Assembly (NCBI GenBank): GCA_943325355.2
Contig: CALPPA020000003.1
Span: 1 to 19,275 of the forward strand
Length of the DNA: 19,275 nt
Source: Klebsiella pneumoniae
Lineage (GTDB): Bacteria; Bacteroidota; Bacteroidia; Flavobacteriales; Flavobacteriaceae
Direction: 5' to 3'
The notes beneath the pieces were generated by a model. It worked only from the letters and a program-made list of their open reading frames with translations, had not been told where the DNA came from and did not search any database. How positions within the stretch are numbered: position 1 is the first letter of the stretch; each line of letters begins with the position of its first letter. Below, piece by piece: positions 1 to 6,977 of the stretch. Made by a program: the position numbers and the translations under genes.

Positions 1-651
1 AGTTTAGGAATGATTTTGTCACTTTTTAATAATTTAAATCAAGCTGATAGCGAAATAAAATCAGGACATTGGAATCGAGAAAGCAACCGGGGTCACGAAC
101 TCGAAGGAAAAACAGTTGGCATCATTGGCTACGGAAATATGGGAAAATCTTTTGCTAAAAAATTGCGAGGTTTTGAGGTAGAAGTATTGTGTTATGATAT
201 TCAGGAAAATGTAGGCGATGCCAATGCCAAACAAGTTTCGTTCGCAGAATTACAACTAAAAACGGATGTTTTGAGTCTGCATATTCCTTGGACACCAGAA
301 ACGGACAAGATGGTCAATGCTGATTTTATTAATGCTTTCGCCAAACCGTTTTGGATCATAAACACTTCAAGAGGGAAAAATATTGTCACCGCTGATTTAG
401 TTGAAGCGATGAAAACGGGAAAAATTCTCGGAGCTGGTTTAGATGTTTTGGAATATGAAAAATTGTCTTTTGAAAACCTATTTGTGTCATCCCGAGCGCA
501 GTCGAGGGAACTTCCCGATGCTTTTCAATATTTATTGAATGCCAAAAATGTAATTCTCACACCACATATTGCCGGCTGGACATTTGAAAGTCACGAACGA
601 TTAGCACAAGTGATTGTCGATAAAATAAAAGCGGAATACCATTTAAGTTAA
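1..651 (+). CDS. D-2-hydroxyacid dehydrogenase (phosphoglycerate dehydrogenase-like), 5'-truncated
   Basis: This is the C-terminal two thirds of an NAD-dependent D-2-hydroxyacid dehydrogenase. The frame is open from base 1, and the residues before the first ATG (SLG, at 1-9) continue the usual helix, so the gene starts outside the window; about 100 residues are missing. Visible features are the Rossmann nucleotide loop GIIGYGNMG (window residues 40-48), the active-site arginine in INTSRGKN, and the catalytic histidine in LTPHIAGWT. The family includes SerA, which oxidises 3-phosphoglycerate for serine synthesis, but no serC neighbour is visible and the substrate domain is missing, so the substrate is unproven. 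An oddity is the stretch VSSRAQSRELPD near residues 162-173, which falls where relatives have a short variable loop and is encoded by a repeat-like DNA element. Confidence 0.9.
   Translation, partial: SLGMILSLFNNLNQADSEIKSGHWNRESNRGHELEGKTVGIIGYGNMGKSFAKKLRGFEVEVLCYDIQENVGDANAKQVSFAELQLKTDVLSLHIPWTPETDKMVNADFINAFAKPFWIINTSRGKNIVTADLVEAMKTGKILGAGLDVLEYEKLSFENLFVSSRAQSRELPDAFQYLLNAKNVILTPHIAGWTFESHERLAQVIVDKIKAEYHLS
486..510. repeat. Dispersed-repeat-like element inside a coding region
   Basis: The core TCCCGAGCGCAGTCGAGGGA is distinctly GC-rich against its AT-rich surroundings. From general knowledge, close variants of this string, on either strand, are scattered in many copies through intergenic regions of Bacteroidota and other bacteria. 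Here it lies inside the dehydrogenase gene, stays in frame and encodes VSSRAQSRE. Only one copy is in the window, so its repetitive nature cannot be shown from this sequence alone. Confidence 0.5.
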
Positions 652-696
652 AAGTATGTCTTAGGAAAGCAAAGGTTAGAGAACTTAATAAATTCG

Positions 697-704
697 TATA
701 TTTG
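697..704 (+). promoter_or_regulatory. Bacteroidota -7 promoter element for the DUF805 gene
   Basis: TATATTTG matches the Bacteroidota primary sigma factor -7 consensus TAnnTTTG exactly. It lies 58 bases before the ATG of the DUF805 gene, in the gap after the dehydrogenase. No convincing -33 TTG is seen at the expected distance. Confidence 0.45.
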
Positions 705-762
705 AAAATAGAATGAATTACAACTAAAACCCAGTAGGTTTAACCAGTAAATAGTATTAATT

Positions 763-1128
763 ATGGTGGAATGGTATAATAACAGATTCGCAAATTTTTC
801 TGGTCGCGCTACTCGAAGCGAATATGGAGCTTGGTTGTTGTTTGGTATTTTAGCATATATTTGCGTGTATTATTTTGGGATTTTATCCCTAAGTAGACTT
901 GCAATTGCTTTAAATATGAAGTTTTTGTTTTTTTTATTGTTTATACCTTTAAACGCAGTTTCCGTGAGAAGAATTCGTGATTTGGGATTCAATGGAGGCT
1001 TTGTTTTTTTAAATTTTATCCCTTATATTAATCTTTTATTAATTTTTTGCTTATTAATTATTAAAGGAGAAGACAAGAAAAATGCTTACGGGGAAAATCC
1101 TTATGAGTTAAAGATTGTAGCAGAATAA
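763..1128 (+). CDS. DUF805 family inner-membrane protein
   Basis: This is a 121-residue membrane protein of the DUF805 family; its biochemical role is unknown. The family signatures are present: the N-terminal FSGRATRSEYGAW (residues 12-24, the usual F-x-GR-x-x-R-x-EYW block), SVRRIRDLGFNG (67-78, the usual RR-L-D-G block) and the tail NAYGENPY (107-114). Hydrophobic segments at about 24-43, 53-68 and 81-101 give roughly three membrane spans. The length is normal for the family. It has its own -7 element upstream and lies 39 bases before the DUF4234-like gene, so the three small membrane genes probably share a transcript. Family assignment is firm; function is not known. Confidence 0.82.
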   Translation: MVEWYNNRFANFSGRATRSEYGAWLLFGILAYICVYYFGILSLSRLAIALNMKFLFFLLFIPLNAVSVRRIRDLGFNGGFVFLNFIPYINLLLIFCLLIIKGEDKKNAYGENPYELKIVAE

Positions 1129-1167
1129 TGTTGTAAAATAACAATTAACCAATAAAATTATCAATCT

Positions 1168-1551
1168 ATGGAAACCACAATCACAGAACACTGGAACAAA
1201 CCAAACAATCCAATTCCCGTATTTAAAGTCGATCCTATTTTAGTATTAATCTTTGGGTTTATAACCTGCGGATTGTATCTTATCTATTGGAACATAAAAG
1301 TGGCCGAAGTGCTAAATGCTGTGGCCGAAAGAGAAGTTATTTCTCAACCCATTGCTATTTTTGCAGGATGTTGTTTTCCTATAAACATATATTTCTTTTA
1401 TTTAGCAGGCAAAGATGCATTGCCTCAAGTATATAAACGCATTGGTTACCCTCAAAAAGACGATTCCACGTTATTGATAGTTTTAGGGTTTTTCTTTCCA
1501 ATGGCTGCCGCTATGATTGTTCAAAATGACATCAATAAATTATACAATTAA
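1168..1551 (+). CDS. DUF4234-like small membrane protein
   Basis: This 127-residue protein has a soluble N-terminus of about 20 residues. A hydrophobic segment follows with the motif ITCGLYLIYW (residues 32-41), which resembles the TCG-x-Y-x-x-YW block of DUF4234-type proteins. Further spans lie at about 62-80 and 101-118. A vicinal cysteine pair occurs at C68-C69 in FAGCCFPIN. No catalytic motif is seen. Its 3' end overlaps the next gene by 26 bases, which suggests translational coupling and a joint role in the membrane. The family name is by eye and moderately sure; an alternative is the related group of small 'CCC motif' membrane proteins of Bacteroidota. Confidence 0.65.
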   Translation: METTITEHWNKPNNPIPVFKVDPILVLIFGFITCGLYLIYWNIKVAEVLNAVAEREVISQPIAIFAGCCFPINIYFFYLAGKDALPQVYKRIGYPQKDDSTLLIVLGFFFPMAAAMIVQNDINKLYN

Positions 1552-1990
1552 TATAAAATCAAAACGTAAGATTTACGGAATTATCGGCGCATTTATTACG
1601 CTGATGATTCCGTTTTTTCTGCTATTATTCGGTCAAAGTAATCATCTTGAAACTGATCAGTCTTTATGTCCCTTGAAAATGCTTTCGGGCTTTCCTTGCC
1701 CCGGATGCGGAATAACAAAATCACTAGTGTATTTCTATGAAGGTAATTTCCAAAAAAGTTTGGATTATAATATTTTTGGCCCATTAGTCATTGCGTTTTG
1801 TATAGCGACAATTGCAGTTCTTACAACGGAATTAATAACCAAAAAAGAATTTTTTACAAAACTACTTTTCAATAAAAAACTGGCTTATATTTTGGCTATT
1901 TTTCTAGCAAGTTATCATTTTATTAGAATCATTTATTTTATTAGAAATAATTCTATTGATGATATTTTACGTGAATCGATTTGGAAGTAA
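1526..1990 (+). CDS. DUF2752 family membrane protein
   Basis: This 154-residue membrane protein carries the DUF2752 signature CPLKMLSGFPCPGCGITKS: C48, then C58 and C61 in CPGCG, followed by T/K residues. Hydrophobic spans lie at about 17-36, 84-101 and 117-138. The function of the family is unknown; the cysteine arrangement suggests metal binding or a disulfide, but that is inference. The ATG at 1526 is preferred. A TTG at 1517 in the same frame would add three residues without any motif. The gene starts inside the preceding DUF4234-like frame, so translation is probably coupled. It ends 35 bases before the convergent acyltransferase gene, with no clear hairpin between them. Confidence 0.8.
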   Translation: MTSINYTINIKSKRKIYGIIGAFITLMIPFFLLLFGQSNHLETDQSLCPLKMLSGFPCPGCGITKSLVYFYEGNFQKSLDYNIFGPLVIAFCIATIAVLTTELITKKEFFTKLLFNKKLAYILAIFLASYHFIRIIYFIRNNSIDDILRESIWK

Positions 1991-2025
1991 ATTATAGAAA
2001 AAAGTCTTGATACTTAATTCTCAAA

Positions 2026-3828
2026 TCACTCCTCTTTCTCTGACATTTTTCTTTCCAATTCAGCTTGAAATTCTTCCATTACAGGTTTTACAGTACTGTC
2101 CGGAATATCTGAAATACGGATATACATTAATCCATCAATCGCATTGTTAAACATAGGATCAACATTAAAAGCGACTACACGAGCATTTTGTTTGATGTAT
2201 TTTTTTATCAAAACTGGCAAACGCAAAGCACCTGGTTCCAGTTCGTCGATCAACTTGTCAAATTTGTTCAAATCTGCTTCGGCTTCATCAAAAATAAAAT
2301 CCTTGTCGGCATCTTTTAGTTTGACTTTAAATGCTTTTTTAGGGTGAATATATTGTGCAATATAAGGGTCGTAAAAATTAGATTTCATAAATTCAATCAT
2401 TAATGATTTCGAAAAATTCGAAAATTGATTGCTGATACTCACGCCACCAAGCAAGAATTTATGTTCAGGATGATGTAAAGTAATATGGATGATTCCTTTC
2501 CAAAGCAAGAAAAGAGGCATTGGTTTTTGCTGGTATTCTTTAACAATAAAGGCGCGACCCATTTCGATTGATTTGTGAAGCATATCGTATAATTCGGGTT
2601 CAAACCGAAATAAATCAGTTAAATAAAATCCCTCAATTCCATATTTGGGATAAATTTCTGAACCTAATCCCATTCTATAAGCACCTGCAATTTTTTGGGC
2701 ATCAGCATCCCACAAAAACATGTGGCGATAATATTTGTCGTAGGAGTCGATATCTATTGATTCATTCGTTCCTTCGCCTACTGCTCTAAAAGTAATTTCT
2801 CGTAAACGTCCTATTTCGTGCAGTATATTTGGTATTTCTTTTGCTTTAGCAAAAAACACTTCATAGTTCTTGCTTTGCAGCAGACGGCAATCATTTTCTC
2901 TTAAGGCGTTTATTTCCTTAATCATATTGTCCTGACTTGCGGCTATAACAATTTCTTTTGGGTTCTTTGGAAGTTTTAAAGTGGGGGTTGGCAAAAACGG
3001 CGTTTCCTTTTCAAAAGGATTGGCCAACATATAGGTTTTTCGTCTTAAAAACTCTGAAAACTCTTCAATTGTTGTGAGTTCGTTTTGTTCTGCAACTGAA
3101 ATCGGTTTTCCGATACGTACTTTTATAGCGCGATGTTTTTGGCTAAACACTTCCGATGGCAATTTTGCAGTGCGCATCGTGTCGCTAATTTTCGAAAGAA
3201 AATAAAACAACCAGCTATTTTTGGCGTGAAAATAGATGGGAACAACGGGAACTTGGGCTTTTCTAATTACTTTAATTGCCCCTTCTTCCCAGGGTTTGTC
3301 AACCATTAACTTTCCATCTTTGTAAGTAGAAACTTCACCTGCTGGGAACATTCCTAATGGTTTTCCATCTCTCAAATGACGTAAGGTTTCCTTAATTCCA
3401 ATCACGCTCGATTTTGCATCTTTATGATTTTCGAATGGATTGACGGGCATAATATATTGCTTCATCGGATCAATACGATGCAGCAGAAAGTTGGCAATAA
3501 TTTTGAAATTAGGTTCCTTTTCTAGCATCAATTTGAGGAGTAAAATCCCATCAATTCCTCCAAGAGGATGATTTGAAATAGTTATGTAAGCACCCTCTTT
3601 AGGAAGGCGTTTAAAATCCTCTTCTGGAATCTCAAATTTTATTTGTAAATCATCTAAAAGAGCATTCAAAAAATCCACTTCTTTTAAGTGTTTGTTTCTA
3701 TCGTAGACTTTGTTTATAGTTGAAATTTTAAGAGCTTTCATCAATAACCAACCTGAAAAAGTACCTAATATTCCGTACTTATCGGCGTTTATTGTTTTTG
3801 CGACTTCTTTTGCGGTGACTAAACCCAT
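2026..3828 (-). CDS. olsF: OlsF-like bifunctional acyltransferase (PlsC-type + OlsB/GNAT-type domains)
   Basis: This 600-residue protein fuses two acyltransferase domains. The N-terminal part is a PlsC/OlsA-like O-acyltransferase: NHPLGGIDG (residues 86-94), then FPAGEVST and VPVVPIYF. The C-terminal part (about 310-540) resembles OlsB and the 'putative hemolysin' GNAT group, which N-acylates an amino acid with 3-hydroxyacyl-ACP; visible blocks are GRLREITFR, RMGLGSEI and GGVSISNQF. This order is that of OlsF, which makes ornithine lipids in Serratia and has a functional homologue in Flavobacterium johnsoniae. The head group here (ornithine, glycine or another) cannot be read from sequence. 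The start at 3828 is chosen because the upstream 38 in-frame residues are atypical and a -7 element lies within them. The acyltransferase motif has five residues between H and D instead of the usual four. Confidence 0.8.
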   Translation of the reverse strand: MGLVTAKEVAKTINADKYGILGTFSGWLLMKALKISTINKVYDRNKHLKEVDFLNALLDDLQIKFEIPEEDFKRLPKEGAYITISNHPLGGIDGILLLKLMLEKEPNFKIIANFLLHRIDPMKQYIMPVNPFENHKDAKSSVIGIKETLRHLRDGKPLGMFPAGEVSTYKDGKLMVDKPWEEGAIKVIRKAQVPVVPIYFHAKNSWLFYFLSKISDTMRTAKLPSEVFSQKHRAIKVRIGKPISVAEQNELTTIEEFSEFLRRKTYMLANPFEKETPFLPTPTLKLPKNPKEIVIAASQDNMIKEINALRENDCRLLQSKNYEVFFAKAKEIPNILHEIGRLREITFRAVGEGTNESIDIDSYDKYYRHMFLWDADAQKIAGAYRMGLGSEIYPKYGIEGFYLTDLFRFEPELYDMLHKSIEMGRAFIVKEYQQKPMPLFLLWKGIIHITLHHPEHKFLLGGVSISNQFSNFSKSLMIEFMKSNFYDPYIAQYIHPKKAFKVKLKDADKDFIFDEAEADLNKFDKLIDELEPGALRLPVLIKKYIKQNARVVAFNVDPMFNNAIDGLMYIRISDIPDSTVKPVMEEFQAELERKMSEKEE

Positions 3829-3854
3829 GTAGCTTTTGTTTGTTGAGCGAAAAA

Positions 3855-3862
3855 CAAAGATA
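3855..3862 (-). promoter_or_regulatory. -7 promoter element for the OlsF-like gene
   Basis: On the minus strand this reads TATCTTTG, an exact TAnnTTTG match. It lies 26 bases before the ATG at 3828 and inside the longer alternative reading frame, which supports the shorter start. A matching -33 TTG at normal spacing was not found. Confidence 0.45.
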
Positions 3863-3915
3863 GCAAAAAACTCCATTTTCTTTCTTTTTGGGCAATCAAT
3901 CTTTGAAGTTTTTAT

Positions 3916-3923
3916 TACTTTTG
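3916..3923 (+). promoter_or_regulatory. -7 promoter element for xth
   Basis: TACTTTTG matches TAnnTTTG exactly and lies 18 bases before the xth ATG at 3942. A TTTG at 3887-3890 could be the -33 element, although the 25-base gap is longer than usual. The position argues against the longer in-frame start at 3888. Confidence 0.45.
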
Positions 3924-3941
3924 GAACACAAAAAACACACA

Positions 3942-4706
3942 ATGAAAATCATTTCTTATAACGTCAACGGAATTCGTTCCGCTATTTCAAAAGGATTTAT
4001 TGATTGGTTGCAACAAGCAAATCCTGACGTGATTTGTCTTCAGGAAATAAAAGCTACTCCAGAGCAAATTCCGCTCTTAGATTTTGAACTCGCAGGATAT
4101 CCTTATCATTACTGGTTTCCGGCCACTAAAAAAGGCTACAGTGGCGTAGCCATTTTATCTAAAATAAAACCCAACAACGTAGTTTTTGGAACAGGAATAG
4201 AGCATATGGACTTCGAAGGCCGAAATATTAGAGTTGATTTTGACGATTTGTCGGTAATGAGTTTGTATTTGCCATCGGGGACTAATATCGAAAGATTGGA
4301 ACACAAATTTATGTTTATGGACGATTTCCAAAATTATATTAATGAACTTAAAAAAGAAGTTCCAAATTTAGTTATTTGTGGCGATTATAACATTTGCCAC
4401 GAAGCAATCGATATTCATGATCCCATTCGCAACAAGAAAGTTTCAGGATTTTTACCCGAAGAAAGAGCTTGGCTTGACGGTTTTATGAAAAGCGGATTCA
4501 TAGACAGCTTCCGATTTTTGAACAAGGAACCTAATAATTACACTTGGTGGACGATGCGATTTCCTTCAGCAAGATTAGAAAATAAAGGTTGGCGCATCGA
4601 TTATTGTTTAGTTAGCGAACCTTTAAAACAAAAAATCAAAAGAGCCGTTATACTTCCTGAAGCAAAACATTCAGACCATTGTCCGAGCTTGGTGGAGATT
4701 GAATAA
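3942..4706 (+). CDS. xth: Exodeoxyribonuclease III (AP endonuclease)
   Basis: This 254-residue protein of the EEP nuclease family cleaves DNA at abasic sites and removes 3' blocking groups in base excision repair. Motifs run in the expected order: N7 in SYNVNGIRSA, the metal-binding E35 in CLQEIKA, YSGVAILSK, the CGDYNICH-IDIHDP block near residue 150, YTWWTMRF, WRIDYCLVS, and the final catalytic D245-H246 in HSDHCPSL. The length is typical. The start at ATG 3942 is chosen because the conserved MKIISYNVNG begins there; the 18 codons upstream overlap the promoter. The gene is divergent from the OlsF-like gene. The OmpA-like lipoprotein gene follows after 32 bases and is probably cotranscribed. 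Confidence 0.95.
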   Translation: MKIISYNVNGIRSAISKGFIDWLQQANPDVICLQEIKATPEQIPLLDFELAGYPYHYWFPATKKGYSGVAILSKIKPNNVVFGTGIEHMDFEGRNIRVDFDDLSVMSLYLPSGTNIERLEHKFMFMDDFQNYINELKKEVPNLVICGDYNICHEAIDIHDPIRNKKVSGFLPEERAWLDGFMKSGFIDSFRFLNKEPNNYTWWTMRFPSARLENKGWRIDYCLVSEPLKQKIKRAVILPEAKHSDHCPSLVEIE

Positions 4707-4738
4707 AATAGACTCAAATAACAATAAATTTTATAAAA

Positions 4739-5680
4739 ATGATAAAAAGAATTTCTCTAGGATTGCTAATAATAGCGCTTTCAACATCTTGCGTTTCCAA
4801 GAAAATATACAATGATTTAGAAAGCAAATATGCTGATTTAAAAAAAGAAAACAGAAGTATTTCTGATGAAAATGCAGACTTGCTAAAATCAAAAAGCCAA
4901 CTCGAATTAGACCGCGACGCTTTGAATAAAGAATTGGCTAAAGTCAAATCGGAACGCGAAAAATTGCAAGTCGATTATGCCGCTTTGAACAAAAAAATGG
5001 ATGTTTTGAAAGATTCTTACGCCGCTTTAGAAAAAAACAGTAGTGAATCTTTAAAAGCCAATATGGCAAAAAACCGAGAATTATTGGAACAATTGGGAGC
5101 CAAAGAAAAAGCATTGGCACTCGAACAAGAACAACTAAACAAAAACAACCAACGTTTGCAAGAGTTGGAAGCTTTGATAGCCGCCAAAGAAGAAAGTATG
5201 CGAAAACTAAAAGAAACACTTTCGAAAGCCTTGAACAGTTTTGAAGGAAAAGGCTTGACAGTGGAGCAAAAAAACGGAAAAGTATATGTTTCTATGGAGA
5301 ACAAATTATTGTTCAATTCAGGAAGTTGGGCTGTAGGTTTCGAAGGTAAAAAAGCTGTTGTCGAAGTGGGAAAAGTATTGGGTGACAATTCTGATATTTC
5401 AGTTCTGATTGAAGGTCACACGGATGATGATCCTTTTGGAGGTTCAGGACCAATTGCTGATAACTGGGATTTATCAACCAAAAGAGCTACAGCTATTGTT
5501 GCGATTTTGAGCGAAAACAAAAAAGTGAACAAGCAAAATTTAACCGCTGCCGGTCGAGGTGAATTCTCCCCATTGTCAAGCAATGCAACAACAGAAGGTA
5601 AAGCAAAAAACCGTAGAATCGAAATTATCTTAACGCCAAGATTAGACGCAATCGCTGAAATGTTGAAGGAGATAAATTAA
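4739..5680 (+). CDS. OmpA-domain lipoprotein with long coiled coil
   Basis: This 313-residue envelope protein starts with a lipoprotein signal peptide (IALSTSC, lipidated C18). Residues about 24-165 are a charged heptad-like coiled coil rich in K, E, L and A. An OmpA C-terminal domain follows (about 180-300): LLFNSGSWAV, IEGHTDDDPFG, NWDLSTKRATAIV, AAGRGEFSPLSSN and the peptidoglycan-binding end AKNRRIEIIL. The likely role is to link the outer membrane to peptidoglycan, with the coiled coil acting as a spacer. The layout resembles OmpA-family lipoproteins common in Bacteroidota; no specific name can be given. It follows xth by 32 bases without a clear promoter of its own and ends at the terminator at 5702. 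Confidence 0.88.
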   Translation: MIKRISLGLLIIALSTSCVSKKIYNDLESKYADLKKENRSISDENADLLKSKSQLELDRDALNKELAKVKSEREKLQVDYAALNKKMDVLKDSYAALEKNSSESLKANMAKNRELLEQLGAKEKALALEQEQLNKNNQRLQELEALIAAKEESMRKLKETLSKALNSFEGKGLTVEQKNGKVYVSMENKLLFNSGSWAVGFEGKKAVVEVGKVLGDNSDISVLIEGHTDDDPFGGSGPIADNWDLSTKRATAIVAILSENKKVNKQNLTAAGRGEFSPLSSNATTEGKAKNRRIEIILTPRLDAIAEMLKEIN

Positions 5681-5701
5681 GGCACTAAACTATAAATCAA
5701 T

Positions 5702-5735
5702 AAAAGGTTCACATATAAATGCTGGACCTTTTTTT
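5702..5735 (+). terminator. Rho-independent terminator after the OmpA-like lipoprotein gene
   Basis: AAAGGTTC (5703-5710) pairs with GGACCTTT (5724-5731), with one G-T wobble and a 13-base loop. A T-run follows directly. It starts 22 bases after the stop codon. Confidence 0.8.
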
Positions 5736-5779
5736 ATTTAAAAAATTGTTAATGTTACCTTATTTGTAATACTAAACTT

Positions 5780-5787
5780 TACTTTTG
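5780..5787 (+). promoter_or_regulatory. -7 promoter element for the aldo/keto reductase gene
   Basis: TACTTTTG matches TAnnTTTG exactly, 28 bases before the ATG at 5816 and downstream of the previous operon's terminator. The nearest upstream TTTG (5763-5766) is only 13 bases away, closer than the usual -33 spacing. Confidence 0.45.
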
Positions 5788-5815
5788 CCTCCTATAATTT
5801 TAGCAATTCAAAGAA

Positions 5816-6853
5816 ATGAAATACACTACTTTATCCAATACAGATATAAAAGTTAGCAAAATTTGCCTTGGCACAATGACTTTTGGAGAACAAAATACCG
5901 AAGCCGATGGTCACGACCAAATGGATTATGCTCTCGAAAAAGGAGTTAATTTTTTTGACACTGCAGAGATGTATTCTATTCCTTCAAATCCAAAAACCTA
6001 TGGCAGTACGGAGAAAATCATTGGAACTTGGTTTCAAAAAACGGGAAATAGAGACAAGATAATTTTGGCCTCTAAAATTGCTGGTCCTAACCCAAATTTT
6101 GGTTATATGAGGGAAAATGTTGATTTTTCGCCATCCAGTTTAAAATTTGCATTAGATCAAAGTTTAAATCGCCTTCAAACGGATTATATCGATTTGTACC
6201 AATTACATTGGCCAGAACGCAAGACAAATTTCTTTGGACAACGCGGATTTAAAGTGCAACACGACGCTTGGGAAGACAATATTCAAAGTGTCCTTGAAAC
6301 CTTAGACGGATTCATCAAAGCAGGAAAAATAAAACACATTGGGCTTTCAAACGAAACACCTTGGGGAATTATGCGTTTTCTGGAGGAAAGCAAATATCAA
6401 AATCTCCCAAGAATAAAAACCATACAAAATCCATATTCCTTATTGAATAGACTTTTCGAAAATTCTTCTTCAGAGATTTGCATTCGTGAAAATGTGGGAT
6501 TATTGGCGTATTCCCCAATGGCTTTTGGTGTATTATCCGGTAAATTTTTGAAGGGCGAAAGTCATCCCAATTCAAGGCTCAGTTTGTTTCCGCAATTTGC
6601 CAGATACACCAGCGCTCAATGTGCAGAAGCTACACGGTTATATCAAGAAATTGCAATAAAAAACGGTTTGACATTGACAGAATTGTCTTTGGCATTTGTA
6701 ACGCAACAAGCTTTCTTGACCAGTACAATAATTGGTGCCACGACTATGGAACAATTAAAAGAAAACATCGCCACTATTGATGTTGTTTTATCAGATGAAA
6801 TCCTGAATGAAATAAATGCGGTTCAAGCTATAATTCCGGATCCAGCTCCTTAA
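5816..6853 (+). CDS. Tas-like NADP(H)-dependent aldo/keto reductase
   Basis: This 345-residue TIM-barrel oxidoreductase is almost the same length as E. coli Tas (346). The aldo/keto reductase tetrad is visible: D48 and Y53 in FFDTAEMYS, K87 in LASKIAG and H131 in YQLHWPE. The N-terminal motif KICLGTMTFGEQN and the long loop after strand 4 (ERKTNFFGQRGF) are characteristic of the Tas subgroup. The C-terminal IIGATTMEQLKENI is the cofactor-phosphate binding end. Family knowledge says it reduces aldehydes or ketones with NADPH; the physiological substrate is not known. The gene stands alone between a terminator and the inverted repeat at 6889. Confidence 0.9.
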   Translation: MKYTTLSNTDIKVSKICLGTMTFGEQNTEADGHDQMDYALEKGVNFFDTAEMYSIPSNPKTYGSTEKIIGTWFQKTGNRDKIILASKIAGPNPNFGYMRENVDFSPSSLKFALDQSLNRLQTDYIDLYQLHWPERKTNFFGQRGFKVQHDAWEDNIQSVLETLDGFIKAGKIKHIGLSNETPWGIMRFLEESKYQNLPRIKTIQNPYSLLNRLFENSSSEICIRENVGLLAYSPMAFGVLSGKFLKGESHPNSRLSLFPQFARYTSAQCAEATRLYQEIAIKNGLTLTELSLAFVTQQAFLTSTIIGATTMEQLKENIATIDVVLSDEILNEINAVQAIIPDPAP

Positions 6854-6888
6854 AAGCCAAAACCAGTCGAGTCTTTAAATTTAAATAA

Positions 6889-6968
6889 GCCACAGATAAC
6901 AAGGATTAAACGGATTTACAAAGATTATAAATCGGCGACAATCCGTATAATCTGTTTAAATCCGTGGC
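6889..6968. repeat. 80-base imperfect inverted repeat between convergent genes
   Basis: The left arm begins GCCACAGATAACAAGGATTA and the right arm, read on the opposite strand, begins GCCACGGATTTAAACAGATT. Allowing one gap, the two arms of about 30 bases agree at most positions (for example GCCAC, GAT, and ACGGATT at the inner ends). A central stretch of about 20 bases separates them. The element fills most of the gap between the convergent aldo/keto reductase and AsmA-GT51 genes. It could fold as a long hairpin and stop transcription from both sides. From general knowledge, similar 'GCCACAGATT...AATCTGTGGC' units recur in flavobacterial genomes; only one copy is in this window. Confidence 0.6.
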
Positions 6969-6977
6969 CAAAAAATC

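Noticed and set aside
1517..1525. TTG at 1517 as the start of the DUF2752 gene.
   Set aside because: An ATG three codons later gives the same protein core; the added residues carry no family signal.
1991..2025. Possible terminator between the convergent DUF2752 and olsF genes.
   Set aside because: No stem of useful length is present in the 35 bases.
5017..5388. Minus-strand open frame of 123 codons inside the OmpA-like lipoprotein gene.
   Set aside because: It is the antisense of the A/K/E-rich coiled-coil coding region; composition is Ser/Phe-rich, with no motif or promoter.
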